Shown here piece after piece: positions 29,773 to 38,596 of a DNA stretch of 64,000 nt. The DNA is taken from assembly GCF_029953285.1 (NCBI RefSeq), contig NZ_JASAOI010000056.1, forward strand, positions 1 through 64,000, given 5' to 3'. The notes under the pieces are model-generated. The model made no database searches. It was not told the origin of the DNA and saw nothing but the letters and a program-made list of their open reading frames with translations. The stretch is from Yinghuangia seranimata (GTDB taxonomy: Bacteria > Actinomycetota > Actinomycetes > Streptomycetales > Streptomycetaceae). A program made the translations under genes and the position numbers. How positions within the stretch are numbered: the stretch's first letter is position 1; each line of letters begins with the position of its first letter.

Positions 29773-30423
29773 ATGGGTGCGGAGACGAAGCGGCTGCGTG
29801 AGCCGGCGGCCTGGGGCCTGATCGGTTACGTGGCGGTCGGCCTGGGTGTGACGGCGACACGGGTGTTCTTCGGGGCGGGCACGTCGGTCAGCGGATACCG
29901 CGCGCGGTCGTACGCGGCGCAGGCCGACCTGCTGCACGTCATGACGCCGTTCCTGCTGGTCGCGGCGGTGCTGCTGGCCACGCACGCGGGGCGGCCGATC
30001 GACCGCGCGCGGGCGGTGACGCGCGCCGCGCTGGGCGTGCTCGCGGCGCAGGCGCTGGTCGGGGTGACGGCGGCGCTGTCCGCGCTGGCGTACCACGGCA
30101 ACGCGTACACGCCGGTGCCGTCGTCGGCGCGCGTGCAGCAGACGATCCTGAACGTGGTCGTGCTGTGCCTGTTCGCGCTGGCCGCGTATTTCTTCCTGAT
30201 GACGCTGTCGGTGCCGAACCCGCCGACGGTCACGCGCGGCCGCGTCCCGGACACCGTCGTGCCGCCGCAGGGCGTCCAGCAGCCTCAGCCGCACATGACG
30301 GCACAGACGGCCGCCGCGCCGGCGCCCGCGCCCACGCCGGCGTCGCCTCCGCCGCCCACGGGTCCGCCGCTCGCGACGACCGTGCCGCCGCACCCGAACG
30401 CGGTCCCGACCCGCCGCGCCTGA
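29773..30423 (+). CDS. Membrane protein with Pro-rich tail, unknown function
   Basis: A 216-aa protein with about four hydrophobic helices (near residues 14-34, 55-75, 85-110 and 130-150). The C-terminal cytoplasmic tail of about 60 residues is dominated by Pro, Ala and Thr. GGAGGAAG 6-8 nt upstream fixes the ATG at 29773. No known family is recognised. It is monocistronic and convergent with the pseudo-aldehyde dehydrogenase gene, from which it is separated by a strong bidirectional terminator. Confidence 0.8.
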   Translation: MGAETKRLREPAAWGLIGYVAVGLGVTATRVFFGAGTSVSGYRARSYAAQADLLHVMTPFLLVAAVLLATHAGRPIDRARAVTRAALGVLAAQALVGVTAALSALAYHGNAYTPVPSSARVQQTILNVVVLCLFALAAYFFLMTLSVPNPPTVTRGRVPDTVVPPQGVQQPQPHMTAQTAAAPAPAPTPASPPPPTGPPLATTVPPHPNAVPTRRA

Positions 30424-30434
30424 CGCGCGAACGC

Positions 30435-30474
30435 GAAGGCCGGGGCGTACCCGTGCGGGTACGCCCCGGCCTTC
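30435..30474. terminator. Bidirectional terminator between convergent genes
   Basis: A perfect 19-bp inverted repeat (30435-30453 with 30456-30474) with almost no loop lies between two convergent genes. It is the longest stem in the window and can end transcription from both sides. Confidence 0.88.
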
Positions 30475-30512
30475 GGGGTCTCGGCGCCGGTCGGCCGCCG
30501 CTCAGCGGCGGC

Positions 30513-31394
30513 TCAGTTGCCGGTCGGGTGCCACACGGTGCGCGCCTCGGTGAAGGCCAGCATGCGGCCGACGCCCGGGTCGGCGGTCCAGTCCGGCTCC
30601 TTCGCCTCGGGGCGCAGCACGCGCTTGAGGTTGTCCGCGGCCGCGATCTCCAGGTCGCGCACCGAGGCGACGCCCGCGGTGTGCGACGCGCCGGCCAGGT
30701 CGATCGCGTTGACGTCCTGGTGCGCCGCGAGCCACGGCGCGACCTCGGCGAGCGGGCCGCTGAGCAGGTTCACGACACCGCCCGGAACGTCGGACACCGC
30801 GAGCACCTCGGCGAACGCGAGCGCGGGCAGCGGGGCCTGCTCGGACGCCAGCACGACCGCGGTGTTGCCGGTCGCGACGACCGGCGCCAGCACCGAGGTC
30901 AGGCCGAGCAGCGACGACTTGCGCGGCGCCAGCACGGCGACGACACCGGTCGCCTCGGGCGTCGTCCAGTTCGCGTACGGGCCGGCGACCGGGTTGGCGC
31001 CGCCCGCGACCTGGGCGAGCTTGTCGGTCCACCCGGCGTACCAGACCCAGCGGTCGACCGCGGCGTCGACGGACGCGAGCGCCTTGTTGCGGCCGACGCC
31101 CTCGGCGGCGGACACCTCGTCGGCGAACTGCTCGCGGCGGCCCTCCAGCATCTCGGCGACGCGGTACAGCACCTGGCCGCGGTTGAACGCGGTCGCGCCG
31201 GACCAGCCGGGGTACGCCTTGCGGGCCGCGACCACCGCGTCACGCGCGTCCTTGCGGGTGCCGCGCGGCGCGTTCGCCAGAGGCCGGTCCTTCGTGTCGG
31301 TCACGGCGTACACCCGCCCGCTCTCGGAACGGGGGAACGCGCCCCCGATGTACAGCTTGTAGGTCTTGTTGACCGCCAGTCGGGTCTCAGACAT
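30513..31394 (-). CDS. Half-length, cysteine-free aldehyde dehydrogenase-like protein
   Basis: A 293-aa protein that aligns by eye with the N-terminal, NAD-binding (Rossmann) part of aldehyde dehydrogenases. It stops where the catalytic domain should begin and contains no cysteine at all, so it cannot be an active dehydrogenase. Recognisable elements are YIGGAFPRSESGRVY, ARDAVVAARKAYPGWSG and VVATGNTAVVLASEQAPLPALAFAEVL. It starts inside the last codons of the full aldehyde dehydrogenase gene (8-bp overlap), so they are made together. The arrangement resembles a split ALDH16, whose C-terminal domain is a Rossmann fold that packs on the active part. Confidence 0.82.
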   Translation of the reverse strand: MSETRLAVNKTYKLYIGGAFPRSESGRVYAVTDTKDRPLANAPRGTRKDARDAVVAARKAYPGWSGATAFNRGQVLYRVAEMLEGRREQFADEVSAAEGVGRNKALASVDAAVDRWVWYAGWTDKLAQVAGGANPVAGPYANWTTPEATGVVAVLAPRKSSLLGLTSVLAPVVATGNTAVVLASEQAPLPALAFAEVLAVSDVPGGVVNLLSGPLAEVAPWLAAHQDVNAIDLAGASHTAGVASVRDLEIAAADNLKRVLRPEAKEPDWTADPGVGRMLAFTEARTVWHPTGN

Positions 31395-32844
31395 TCAGGT
31401 ACGCCTCCAGACCGTGGCGGCCGCCCTCACGGCCGAACCCGGACTCCTTGAACCCGCCGAACGGCGACGCCGGGTCGAACCGGTTGAACGTGTTGGTCCA
31501 CACGACGCCGGCCCGCAGCCGCTGCGCGGTCCACAGCGCCTTGGCGCCCTTCTCGGTCCACACGCCCGCGGACAGGCCGTACGGCGTGTTGTTGGCCTTC
31601 TCCACCGCCTCGGCGGGCGTACGGAAGGTCAGCACCGACAGCACAGGCCCGAAGATCTCCTCGCGCGCGATGCGGTGCGCCTGCGTGACGCCGGTGAACA
31701 CCGTCGGCGGGAACCAGAACCCCTTCGCGGGGATCTCGCACGGCGCCGTCCAGCGCTCGGCGCCCTCGTCGTCGCCGGAGGCTACCAGCCGCGTGATGCG
31801 GTCGAGCTGTGCCGCGGAGTTGATCGCGCCGACGTCGGTGTTCTTGTCGAGCGGGTCGCCGAGCCGCAGCGTGCCGAGGCGCCGGGTGAGCATGTGCAGC
31901 ACCTCGTCCGCGACGGACTCCTGCACGAGCAGCCGCGAGCCGGCGCAGCACACCTGGCCCTGGTTGAAGAAGATGCCGTTGACGATGCCCTCGACCGCGG
32001 AGTCGAGCGCGGCGTCGTCGTAGACGATGTTCGCGGCCTTGCCGCCGAGTTCGAGGGTCAGCTTCTTGCCGGTGCCCGCAGTGGTCCGGAGGATCTCCTT
32101 GCCGACCGCGGTCGAGCCGGTGAACGCGACCTTGTCCACGTCGGGGTGCGCGACGACCGAGCGGCCGGTCTCGCCGGCGCCGGTGACGATGTTGACGACA
32201 CCGGCCGGCAGCCCGGCCTCGACGCAGATCTCGGCGAACCGCAGCGCGGTCAGCGGCGTGGTCTCCGCGGGCTTGAGCACCACCGTGTTGCCCGCGGCGA
32301 GCGCCGGGGCGATCTTCCACGCGAGCATCAGCATCGGGAAGTTCCACGGGATGACCTGGCCGGCCACGCCGAGCGGCTTCGGGTCCGGGCCGAAGCCGGC
32401 GTGCGCGAGCTTGTCCGCCCAGCCCGCGTAGTGGAAGAAGTGCGCGGCGACCAGCGGGATGTCGACGTCGCGCGACTCGCGGATCGGCTTGCCGTTGTCG
32501 AGCGTCTCCAACACGGCCAGCTCGCGGCCGTGCTCCTGGATCAGCCGGGCGATGCGGAACAGGTACTTGGCGCGCTCGCTGCCGGGCAGCGCGGACCATG
32601 TGCGGAACGCCTTGCGGGCGGCCTTCACGGCGCGGTCCACGTCGGCCTCGCCGCCGACCGCGACCTCGGCCAGGACCTCTTCGGTGGCCGGGTTGACGGT
32701 CTTGAGCGTGGCGCCGTCGGCGGCCTCGGCGAACTTGCCGTCGATGAACAGGCCGTAGGAGCTCGCGATGTCGACGGCGGACCGGGACTCGGGGGCGGGG
32801 GCGTACTCGAACGCCTTGCCGGGGGTGCTGATGGTGTTGCTCAC
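31387..32844 (-). CDS. NAD-dependent aldehyde dehydrogenase of the deoC operon
   Basis: The 485-aa enzyme has all catalytic parts: PWNFP near 167, the FTGSTAVGK dinucleotide motif, general-base Glu in LELGGKAANIV and nucleophile Cys in FNQGQVCCAGSR. It should oxidise an aldehyde to the acid with NAD. Its place one base after deoC suggests that acetaldehyde from deoxyribose-5-phosphate, or a related aldehyde, is the substrate. The start is GTG at 32844. It overlaps the half aldehyde dehydrogenase gene by 8 bp, which may encode an accessory subunit. Confidence 0.92.
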   Translation of the reverse strand: MSNTISTPGKAFEYAPAPESRSAVDIASSYGLFIDGKFAEAADGATLKTVNPATEEVLAEVAVGGEADVDRAVKAARKAFRTWSALPGSERAKYLFRIARLIQEHGRELAVLETLDNGKPIRESRDVDIPLVAAHFFHYAGWADKLAHAGFGPDPKPLGVAGQVIPWNFPMLMLAWKIAPALAAGNTVVLKPAETTPLTALRFAEICVEAGLPAGVVNIVTGAGETGRSVVAHPDVDKVAFTGSTAVGKEILRTTAGTGKKLTLELGGKAANIVYDDAALDSAVEGIVNGIFFNQGQVCCAGSRLLVQESVADEVLHMLTRRLGTLRLGDPLDKNTDVGAINSAAQLDRITRLVASGDDEGAERWTAPCEIPAKGFWFPPTVFTGVTQAHRIAREEIFGPVLSVLTFRTPAEAVEKANNTPYGLSAGVWTEKGAKALWTAQRLRAGVVWTNTFNRFDPASPFGGFKESGFGREGGRHGLEAYLNV

Positions 32845-32845
32845 G

Positions 32846-33817
32846 TCAGTCCACCGTCACGTAGTCGGGGCCGGAGTAGCGGCCGGTCGCCAGCTTGTGG
32901 CGCTGCATCAGCAGGTCGTTGAGCAGGCTGGAGGCACCGAGCCGGAACCAGTCCGGGGTCAGCCAGTCCTGGCCGGCGGTCTCGTTGACCAGGACCAGGT
33001 ACTTCATGGCGTCCTTGGTGGTGCGGATGCCGCCGGCGGGCTTGACGCCGATCTGGCGGCCGGTCGCGGCGCGGAAGTCGCGCACGGCCTCCAGCATCAC
33101 CAGGGTCACCGGGAGCGTCGCGTTGGTGCCGACCTTGCCTGTGGAGGTCTTGATGAAGTCGGCGCCCGCGAGCATCGCCAGCCACGAGGCGCGGCGCACG
33201 TTGTCGTACGTCGACAGCTCGCCCGTCTCGAGGATGACCTTCAGGTGCGCGGCCTCGCCGTCGGGCCGGGCGCAGGCCGCCTTGACCGCGACGATCTCGT
33301 CGAACACCTGCCGGTAGCGGCCGGACAGGAACGCGCCACGGTCGATGACCATGTCGATCTCGTCCGCCCCGGCGGCGACCGCGGAGGCGACGTCGGCCAG
33401 CTTGATGTCCAGCGCAGCGCGGCCCGAGGGGAACGCGGTGGCGACGGACGCCACGTTGACCGGCGCGGCGCCGAGCGCGCGCTTGGCCTCGGCGACCAGG
33501 TCGGGATAGACGCAGATCGCGGCCGGGCGCGGGGTGCCCGGTTCGCTCGGGTCGGGGTGCAGCGCCTTGGCGCACAGCGACCGGACCTTGCCGGGGGTGT
33601 CGGCACCCTCGAGCGTCGTGAGGTCGATCATGGAGATGGCGAGGTCGATCGCGAAGGCCTTGGCGTCCTTCTTGATCGAGCGCGTCCCGAGCATCGCGGC
33701 GCGGGACTCGGCCCCCACCTTGTCGATACCGGGAAGCCCGTGGAGGAACCGGGTCAGGGCCGCCTCGGAGGACGTCACCTCGACCGGGTCGGCGGGGAAG
33801 GCAGACAGCATGGTCAC
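32846..33817 (-). CDS. deoC: Deoxyribose-phosphate aldolase
   Basis: DeoC cleaves 2-deoxyribose-5-phosphate to glyceraldehyde-3-phosphate and acetaldehyde. The 323-aa protein has the class I aldolase residues: Schiff-base Lys in FIKTSTGK, a second Lys in GVKPAGGIR and Asp in IDMVID. It is longer than the usual 220-260 aa because of an N-terminal extension of the actinobacterial kind. The frame continues upstream, but TATGCT stands 6 nt before the GTG at 33817, suggesting a leaderless start; ATG 33811 is an alternative. The nucleoside palindrome touches the -10. Confidence 0.92.
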   Translation of the reverse strand: MTMLSAFPADPVEVTSSEAALTRFLHGLPGIDKVGAESRAAMLGTRSIKKDAKAFAIDLAISMIDLTTLEGADTPGKVRSLCAKALHPDPSEPGTPRPAAICVYPDLVAEAKRALGAAPVNVASVATAFPSGRAALDIKLADVASAVAAGADEIDMVIDRGAFLSGRYRQVFDEIVAVKAACARPDGEAAHLKVILETGELSTYDNVRRASWLAMLAGADFIKTSTGKVGTNATLPVTLVMLEAVRDFRAATGRQIGVKPAGGIRTTKDAMKYLVLVNETAGQDWLTPDWFRLGASSLLNDLLMQRHKLATGRYSGPDYVTVD

Positions 33818-33829
33818 CACATGAGCATA

Positions 33830-33843
33830 TCTACACGCGTAGC
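33830..33843 (-). promoter_or_regulatory. Nucleoside-regulon palindrome, deoC site
   Basis: Read on the minus strand the site is GCTACGCGTGTAGA, 12 of 14 bases matching the consensus. It directly abuts the -10-like TATGCT (33829-33824) of deoC. As at add, a bound repressor would occlude the promoter. Confidence 0.75.
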
Positions 33844-33845
33844 GC

Positions 33846-33889
33846 CGTGCCAGGTAGCCCTCCCTTTCGACGGGGAGGGCTCCGGCACG
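33846..33889. other. Long hairpin in the divergent deoC/PH-protein region
   Basis: AGCCCTCCC (33856-33864) pairs with GGGAGGGCT (33873-33881), and CGTGCC (33846-33851) with GGCACG (33884-33889). It looks like a terminator but lies upstream of both neighbouring genes. The rest of the 290-bp region to 34107 shows no convincing gene; a small RNA cannot be excluded. Confidence 0.5.
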
Positions 33890-34107
33890 TGCGTCTACCG
33901 CTCCGGTTGAGGCACAATCACCGGTCTTGACCTGACCCCGCTGTGAGACGGGATGAATCGCGGTTACCCGCAACGTTTCCTGCTTCATCGCCAACCGCCC
34001 CGATCAGGGTCTTACGCCAGCTCCACAGGCCGACACCGCCGGCCCGGCGGCCAGTGCAAAATCTAGGGGCACCACCAATCGTAGGCACTCCCCCGAATGG
34101 GTGAACG

Positions 34108-34701
34108 ATGAAGCGTGACGAGGGCGTCACCGTCTACCGATCCAAGCCCGCGGTCTTCACCGGCGTGATCCTGCTGGCGGTCGGCGGGTGGCTGGCCCTG
34201 GACGGCGCGCTGCGCGGCACCACGCGCAGCGCCGTCACCGTGCTCGGCGTCGTGCTGGTCCTCGGATCCGTCGTGGTCGCGCTGACCCTGCGCGCGGCCG
34301 TGTTCGCGGGGCCCGAGCGGCTCGTGATCCGGAACCCGTTCCGGACCATCGAGATCCCGTGGAACCGGGTCGAGGACGTCCGCGCCGAGTACTCGGTCGA
34401 GGTCCGCACCGGCCCTGACACCAAGTTCCACATCTGGTCGATCCCCGTCTCCCTGCGCGAGCGCAAGCGCGCCATGCGGGTCAACGCCCGCAACACCGCC
34501 GAGGACCCGTTCAACCGGCTCGGCCACCAGCACGTTCCGCAGGCCGCGATGGCCGACCACGCCGTCGCCGACCTGCGCGGGATGGCCGAGCAGTTCGGGA
34601 AGGACTCGACCGGCGACGTCGTGGTCCGCTGGTTCGTGCCGCTGTTCGTCGTGATGGCCGTCGGCGCGGCCCTGGTCGTGGCGGCGCAGACCGCGCTCTG
34701 A
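34108..34701 (+). CDS. Membrane protein with bacterial PH domain
   Basis: A 197-aa protein with two N-terminal helices (about 14-32 and 42-64) and a central stretch, PERLVIRNPFRTIEIPWNRVEDVR, typical of the bacterial PH-like (DUF1707/PH_6-type) domain. A C-terminal helix follows at about 174-194. Such proteins are common in actinobacteria; the role is unknown. It converges on the Ser/Thr kinase gene with only 30 bp between the stop codons. Confidence 0.82.
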   Translation: MKRDEGVTVYRSKPAVFTGVILLAVGGWLALDGALRGTTRSAVTVLGVVLVLGSVVVALTLRAAVFAGPERLVIRNPFRTIEIPWNRVEDVRAEYSVEVRTGPDTKFHIWSIPVSLRERKRAMRVNARNTAEDPFNRLGHQHVPQAAMADHAVADLRGMAEQFGKDSTGDVVVRWFVPLFVVMAVGAALVVAAQTAL

Positions 34702-34731
34702 CGGAACGGGCCGCCGGCCGTCCGGAGTCGC

Positions 34732-36684
34732 TCAGCCGGTCGGACAGGTCACCCGCAGAGAGCGGAAGGTCGCGCTGAAGTTCTTCGCGCCGGTGCCCGT
34801 CGGGGTGTTGAGCACGCTCATCCGGGCACTCGCCTCGTTGCCCGCGAGCGACGCCTTCTCGTCGGTGACGTTCTCCCACGGCTTCGCGTCGTCCGCCCGC
34901 CACTGGGCGGACACGAAGCCGCCCTTGCGCTCCAGGCGCAGCGACACCGTGTGCACGGAGGAGTCGACGGGGAGCTTGGGTTCCGGCTCGGTGATGAACG
35001 GTGTGGTCAGCTTGTGGTGCTGGTCCTGCGCGTAGTACTCGAACGCGATCGCGTTGTGGTCGCCCAACCCGCGTTCCAGGCGCACGTAGTTGCTGCCGTC
35101 GACGTACAGCAGCAGCCCCGCGGCCTGGTAGCCGGTGTTCGGGTTCACGGTCACCCGGGTCTCCACGGTGAAGTCGCCGGTGACCGGCACCCCGGCCGAG
35201 ACCGCGGTCACCTTCCCCTGGAAGTCCGTGCGCACGTCGCTGCCCGGCGGGGCGGTCAGGGTCAGGCCCTGGGGGCCGTACTTGGGCGGGGCGGAGGCGG
35301 TGACGCCGGTGAACCCGCTCAACGGGCTCGTCGACGCGTTCACGGTGGTGAAGTCCAGGCTGGTCGCGCCGCACGCCGTCGGTGAGGGCGACGGCGACGC
35401 GGCCGACGGGGTACCGGGGCTGCTCGCGCCGCTTCCGCTCGCGTGGTTGCCGTCCGAGCCCCCGTCCGTCAGCCGGGGCACGACGAGGATCGCCGCGGTC
35501 GCGAGCACCGCGACGGCGACGGCCGCGCCGATGATCCGGCGCCACCGCGCACCGTCGTCGTGCGCCCGGTCGCGGCGGTCCGGCTCGTCGGGCGGGACGG
35601 TCGGCGGCACGCTGCCTGGGCCGGTCGGAGGAGTGTCCCCGGTGTGCCCGCGGTAGGCGCCGCCAGGCCCGATCGTCGTCGAGCCGAGTGTGAACGAGCC
35701 GGAAGGCGGCGGCGGTTGGACCCGCCGCTCCGGAACCGGCCGACCGCCCGACGAGGTGGTCGGCGGGGCGTCCCCCCGCACCTCGAAATCCGCGCCGAGC
35801 GGATCATCGGACAGCAGCGCCGCCGAGCGGGCGAGCACCAGTTCGGTGAGCGGGCGAGGCAACCAGGCCCCGCTGCGGGTGGCGTCCGGGAACCCGGCCA
35901 GCCGTTCCAGCACGTCGCGCGGCGAAGGCCGGAGGCCGGGATCCTTCTCCAGCATGTCCCGCACGAGGCCGGCGAAGCGCGGCGGGACGCCGGACAGGTC
36001 GGGGTCGCCGTGCAGCACCTTGAACAGCAGTTCGGTGAGCGCCCCTTCGCCGAACGGGCCGCGTCCGGTCGCCGCGTACGTCAGCACCGATCCGAGCGCG
36101 AAGACGTCGGTGGCCGGCCCGATCGGCCCGGTCCCGGCCTGCTCCGGCGCGAGGAACCCGGGCGAACCGACGAGCAGCCCGGTGCCGGTGATGGTGCCGC
36201 CTTCGAGCGCCCGCGCGATGCCGAAGTCGATGAGCCGGGGACCGTCGGCCGCCAGCATGACGTTCCCGGGCTTGAGGTCGCGGTGCACGAGCCCCGCGCC
36301 GTGCACGGCGACCAGCGCTTCGGCGAGGCCGCCGGCGAGGGTGCCGAGCGCGTCGGGCAGCGGCCCGAACCGGGCGACGGCGTCGTTGAGCGCGACGCCC
36401 GCGACGTACCCGGTGGCCAGCCACGGAGGGTCGCCCTGCGGGTCGGCGTCCAGCACCGGCGCGGTGAACACGCCGCTGACCGCCCGCGCGGCGGCCACTT
36501 CGCGCGCGAACCGCACCCGGAAGTCGGGGTCGTCGGCGAAGTCCGCCCGGATGACCTTGAACGCGACCGGCCGCCCGCCGGGCGACCGCGCCAGATAGAC
36601 CCGCCCCATGCCGCCCGCGCCGAGCCGCGCGAGCATGCGGTAGCCGGCGACGACTGACGGATCCTCAGCACGCAGTGCTTCCAC
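34732..36684 (-). CDS. Receptor-type Ser/Thr protein kinase with lectin-like ectodomain
   Basis: A 650-aa PknB-like kinase. The intracellular catalytic domain (about 1-265) shows LGAGGMGRVYLA, catalytic-loop HRDLKPGN, DFGIAR and the APEQ motif. A Pro-rich juxtamembrane linker leads to one helix (RIIGAAVAVAVLATAAILVV). The extracellular Ser/Pro stalk is followed by a beta-rich domain of about 190 residues (GYQAAGLLLYVDGSNYVRLERG) resembling concanavalin-type folds. It may bind cell-wall or other sugars. GGGAGG 9 nt ahead supports GTG 36684 rather than the GTG at 36708. Confidence 0.9.
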   Translation of the reverse strand: MEALRAEDPSVVAGYRMLARLGAGGMGRVYLARSPGGRPVAFKVIRADFADDPDFRVRFAREVAAARAVSGVFTAPVLDADPQGDPPWLATGYVAGVALNDAVARFGPLPDALGTLAGGLAEALVAVHGAGLVHRDLKPGNVMLAADGPRLIDFGIARALEGGTITGTGLLVGSPGFLAPEQAGTGPIGPATDVFALGSVLTYAATGRGPFGEGALTELLFKVLHGDPDLSGVPPRFAGLVRDMLEKDPGLRPSPRDVLERLAGFPDATRSGAWLPRPLTELVLARSAALLSDDPLGADFEVRGDAPPTTSSGGRPVPERRVQPPPPSGSFTLGSTTIGPGGAYRGHTGDTPPTGPGSVPPTVPPDEPDRRDRAHDDGARWRRIIGAAVAVAVLATAAILVVPRLTDGGSDGNHASGSGASSPGTPSAASPSPSPTACGATSLDFTTVNASTSPLSGFTGVTASAPPKYGPQGLTLTAPPGSDVRTDFQGKVTAVSAGVPVTGDFTVETRVTVNPNTGYQAAGLLLYVDGSNYVRLERGLGDHNAIAFEYYAQDQHHKLTTPFITEPEPKLPVDSSVHTVSLRLERKGGFVSAQWRADDAKPWENVTDEKASLAGNEASARMSVLNTPTGTGAKNFSATFRSLRVTCPTG

Positions 36685-36758
36685 GGTGATGTCCCTCCCC
36701 GGCACCACGGTAGGGAAACGGGCGCGGTTCAGCGCGACTGTGGACGCTCTGTGACACG

Positions 36759-36782
36759 CGGTGGTTCACACGGTGGTTCACA
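36759..36782. repeat. 12-bp tandem repeat upstream of the kinase gene
   Basis: CGGTGGTTCACA is repeated twice in tandem, and a third partial copy (CGGTGTGG) follows. It lies about 75 bp upstream of the kinase start and could be a regulator site or a replication-slippage product. Confidence 0.6.
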
Positions 36783-36792
36783 CGGTGTGGAA

Positions 36793-36835
36793 CGACGAGG
36801 GCGGCGCGCCGTTCTCCGGCGTGCCGCCCTCGTCG
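36793..36835 (-). terminator. Terminator of the phosphorylase-mutase operon
   Basis: A 13-bp perfect stem (36793-36805 with 36823-36835) starts 11 nt after the mutase stop codon. The loop contains a further short pairing. Confidence 0.8.
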
Positions 36836-36846
36836 ACGTGTCTCCG

Positions 36847-38505
36847 CTACATCCCCAGCGCCGCCGCCAGGTCCTTCTTCAGGGCCGCCAGTGTCGCCGC
36901 CGCGACCGTGCGGGCCTCGGCCACCTGGGTGTGCACCGGCACCACGACCTGGAGGTAGCCCTTCAGCTTCGGCTCGGTGCCGCTGGGCCGCACGACGATG
37001 CGGGCCGAGGCGACCTCGTCCGCTCCCGCGAGCGTGTAGCGCAGGCCGTCGGTCGGCGGCAGATCAGCCGTCCCCTCGGCCAGGTCGTCGACGCGCTCGA
37101 CGCGCAGCCCGCCGAGGTAGGACGGCGGCGTCGCGCGCAGCCGGGCCATGCCCTCGGCGATCTTCTCCAGCTGGTCGACCCGCACCGAGTACTGGTCGGT
37201 CGCGTGCAGCCCGTACTCGAGCGCGATGGCGTCCAACAGGTCGAGCAGCGTGCGGCCGTCGCGCTTCGCGGCCGCGGCGAGCTCGGCGATCATCAGGGCG
37301 GCGCTCACGCCGTCCTTGTCGCGCACCCCGTCGGGGTCGACGCAGTAGCCCAGTGCCTCCTCGTACGCGAAGGTCAGCCCCGGCACGCGCGCGAGCCACT
37401 TGAACCCGGTCAGCGTCTCGACGTACGTCAGCCCGTGCCGCTCAGCGACCGGCCCCAGCAGCGACGACGACACGATCGTCGTCGCGAGCACGCCGTTGCC
37501 GTCCGCCCGCCGGGCGATCTCGGTACCCAGCAGGGCGCCGACCTCGTCGCCCCGCAGCATGCGCCAGCCACCGGGCGCCGACGGGTCGGGGACGGCGACC
37601 GCGCACCGGTCGGCGTCCGGGTCGTTCGCGACGACCAGGTCGGCGTTCGCCGCCGCGGCGGTGGCGAACGCGAGGTCCATCGCGCCGGGCTCCTCCGGGT
37701 TGGGGAACGCGACGGTCGGGAAGTCGGGGTCGGGCTCGGCCTGTTCGCCGACCACCGTGGGCGCGGGGAACCCGGCGCGCTCGAAGGCGCCGAGCATCAC
37801 CGCGCCGCCGACACCGTGCATCGCGGTGTGCACGAGCCGCAGGTCGCGCGGCCCCCCGGCGCGGACGACACCGACCGCGCGGTCGAGGTACGCGTCGAGC
37901 AGCGTCTCGCCGAGCACCTCCCACCCGCCGTCGGCCATCGGCACGTCGGCGAGCGAGCCGACGGCGTCGATCTGCGCGGCGATCTCGGCGTCGGCGGGCG
38001 GCACGATCTGCGAGCCGTCGCCGAGGTAGACCTTGTAGCCGTTGTCGCGCGGCGGGTTGTGGCTCGCGGTGACCATGACGCCGGCGACGCAGCCGAGGTG
38101 GCGGATCGCGAACGCCAGCACCGGGGTCGGCAGGGGCCGGGGCAGCAGGAGCGCGTGCAGTCCGGCGGCCTCCATGACGGCCGCGGTGTCGCGCGCGAAG
38201 ACGTCGGACTTGTGCCGCGCGTCGAAGCCGATGACGACCGTGCCGGAGGCGTCCGGGGTCCGGTTCGCGTTCAGGTACGCGGCGAGCCCGGCAGCGGCGC
38301 GGATCACCACGGCGCGGTTCATCCGGTTGGGGCCGGCGCCCAGTTCGCCGCGCAGCCCCGCGGTGCCGAACTGCAGCAGGCCGGCGAACCGGTCCTCGAG
38401 CGCCGCGCGGTCGTCCGCGTCGAGCAGGGCCTGCAGTTCCGCGCGGGTGTCCGGGTCGGGGTCCTCGGCCAACCACGCGCGGGCGGACTCGACGACGTCG
38501 CTCAA
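36847..38505 (-). CDS. Phospho-sugar mutase, probable phosphopentomutase (PGM2 type)
   Basis: A 552-aa alpha-D-phosphohexomutase-family enzyme. The phosphoserine loop is VTASHNPPRDNGYKVY, the metal loop NDPDADRC, the sugar loop EEALGYCVDPD and the phosphate site RPSGTEPKLK. Databases usually call such proteins phosphomannomutase (PmmB), but the TASHNP-x-x-DNGYKVY form is that of human PGM2, a phosphopentomutase. Lying in one operon with purine nucleoside phosphorylase, it most likely converts (deoxy)ribose-1-phosphate to the 5-phosphate for DeoC. It starts at a TTG 6 nt after AAAAGGAG. Confidence 0.85.
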   Translation of the reverse strand: MSDVVESARAWLAEDPDPDTRAELQALLDADDRAALEDRFAGLLQFGTAGLRGELGAGPNRMNRAVVIRAAAGLAAYLNANRTPDASGTVVIGFDARHKSDVFARDTAAVMEAAGLHALLLPRPLPTPVLAFAIRHLGCVAGVMVTASHNPPRDNGYKVYLGDGSQIVPPADAEIAAQIDAVGSLADVPMADGGWEVLGETLLDAYLDRAVGVVRAGGPRDLRLVHTAMHGVGGAVMLGAFERAGFPAPTVVGEQAEPDPDFPTVAFPNPEEPGAMDLAFATAAAANADLVVANDPDADRCAVAVPDPSAPGGWRMLRGDEVGALLGTEIARRADGNGVLATTIVSSSLLGPVAERHGLTYVETLTGFKWLARVPGLTFAYEEALGYCVDPDGVRDKDGVSAALMIAELAAAAKRDGRTLLDLLDAIALEYGLHATDQYSVRVDQLEKIAEGMARLRATPPSYLGGLRVERVDDLAEGTADLPPTDGLRYTLAGADEVASARIVVRPSGTEPKLKGYLQVVVPVHTQVAEARTVAAATLAALKKDLAAALGM

Positions 38506-38596
38506 GACGGTCTCCTTTTGTACCGGTCTCCGGACCCGGGTGCGGGCCCGGCGTCGGGGATGCGGAGGAGGCGCCCGCGGTGGCGGGCGCCGGTCC

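Noticed and set aside
30513-31394. Pseudogene of an aldehyde dehydrogenase
   Set aside because: The frame is intact, overlaps its partner cleanly and ends at a domain boundary. It has lost every cysteine, so a dedicated partner protein is more likely than recent decay.
33818-33994. In-frame N-terminal extension of deoC
   Set aside because: It would place the operator and -10 inside the coding region and shows no DeoC similarity.
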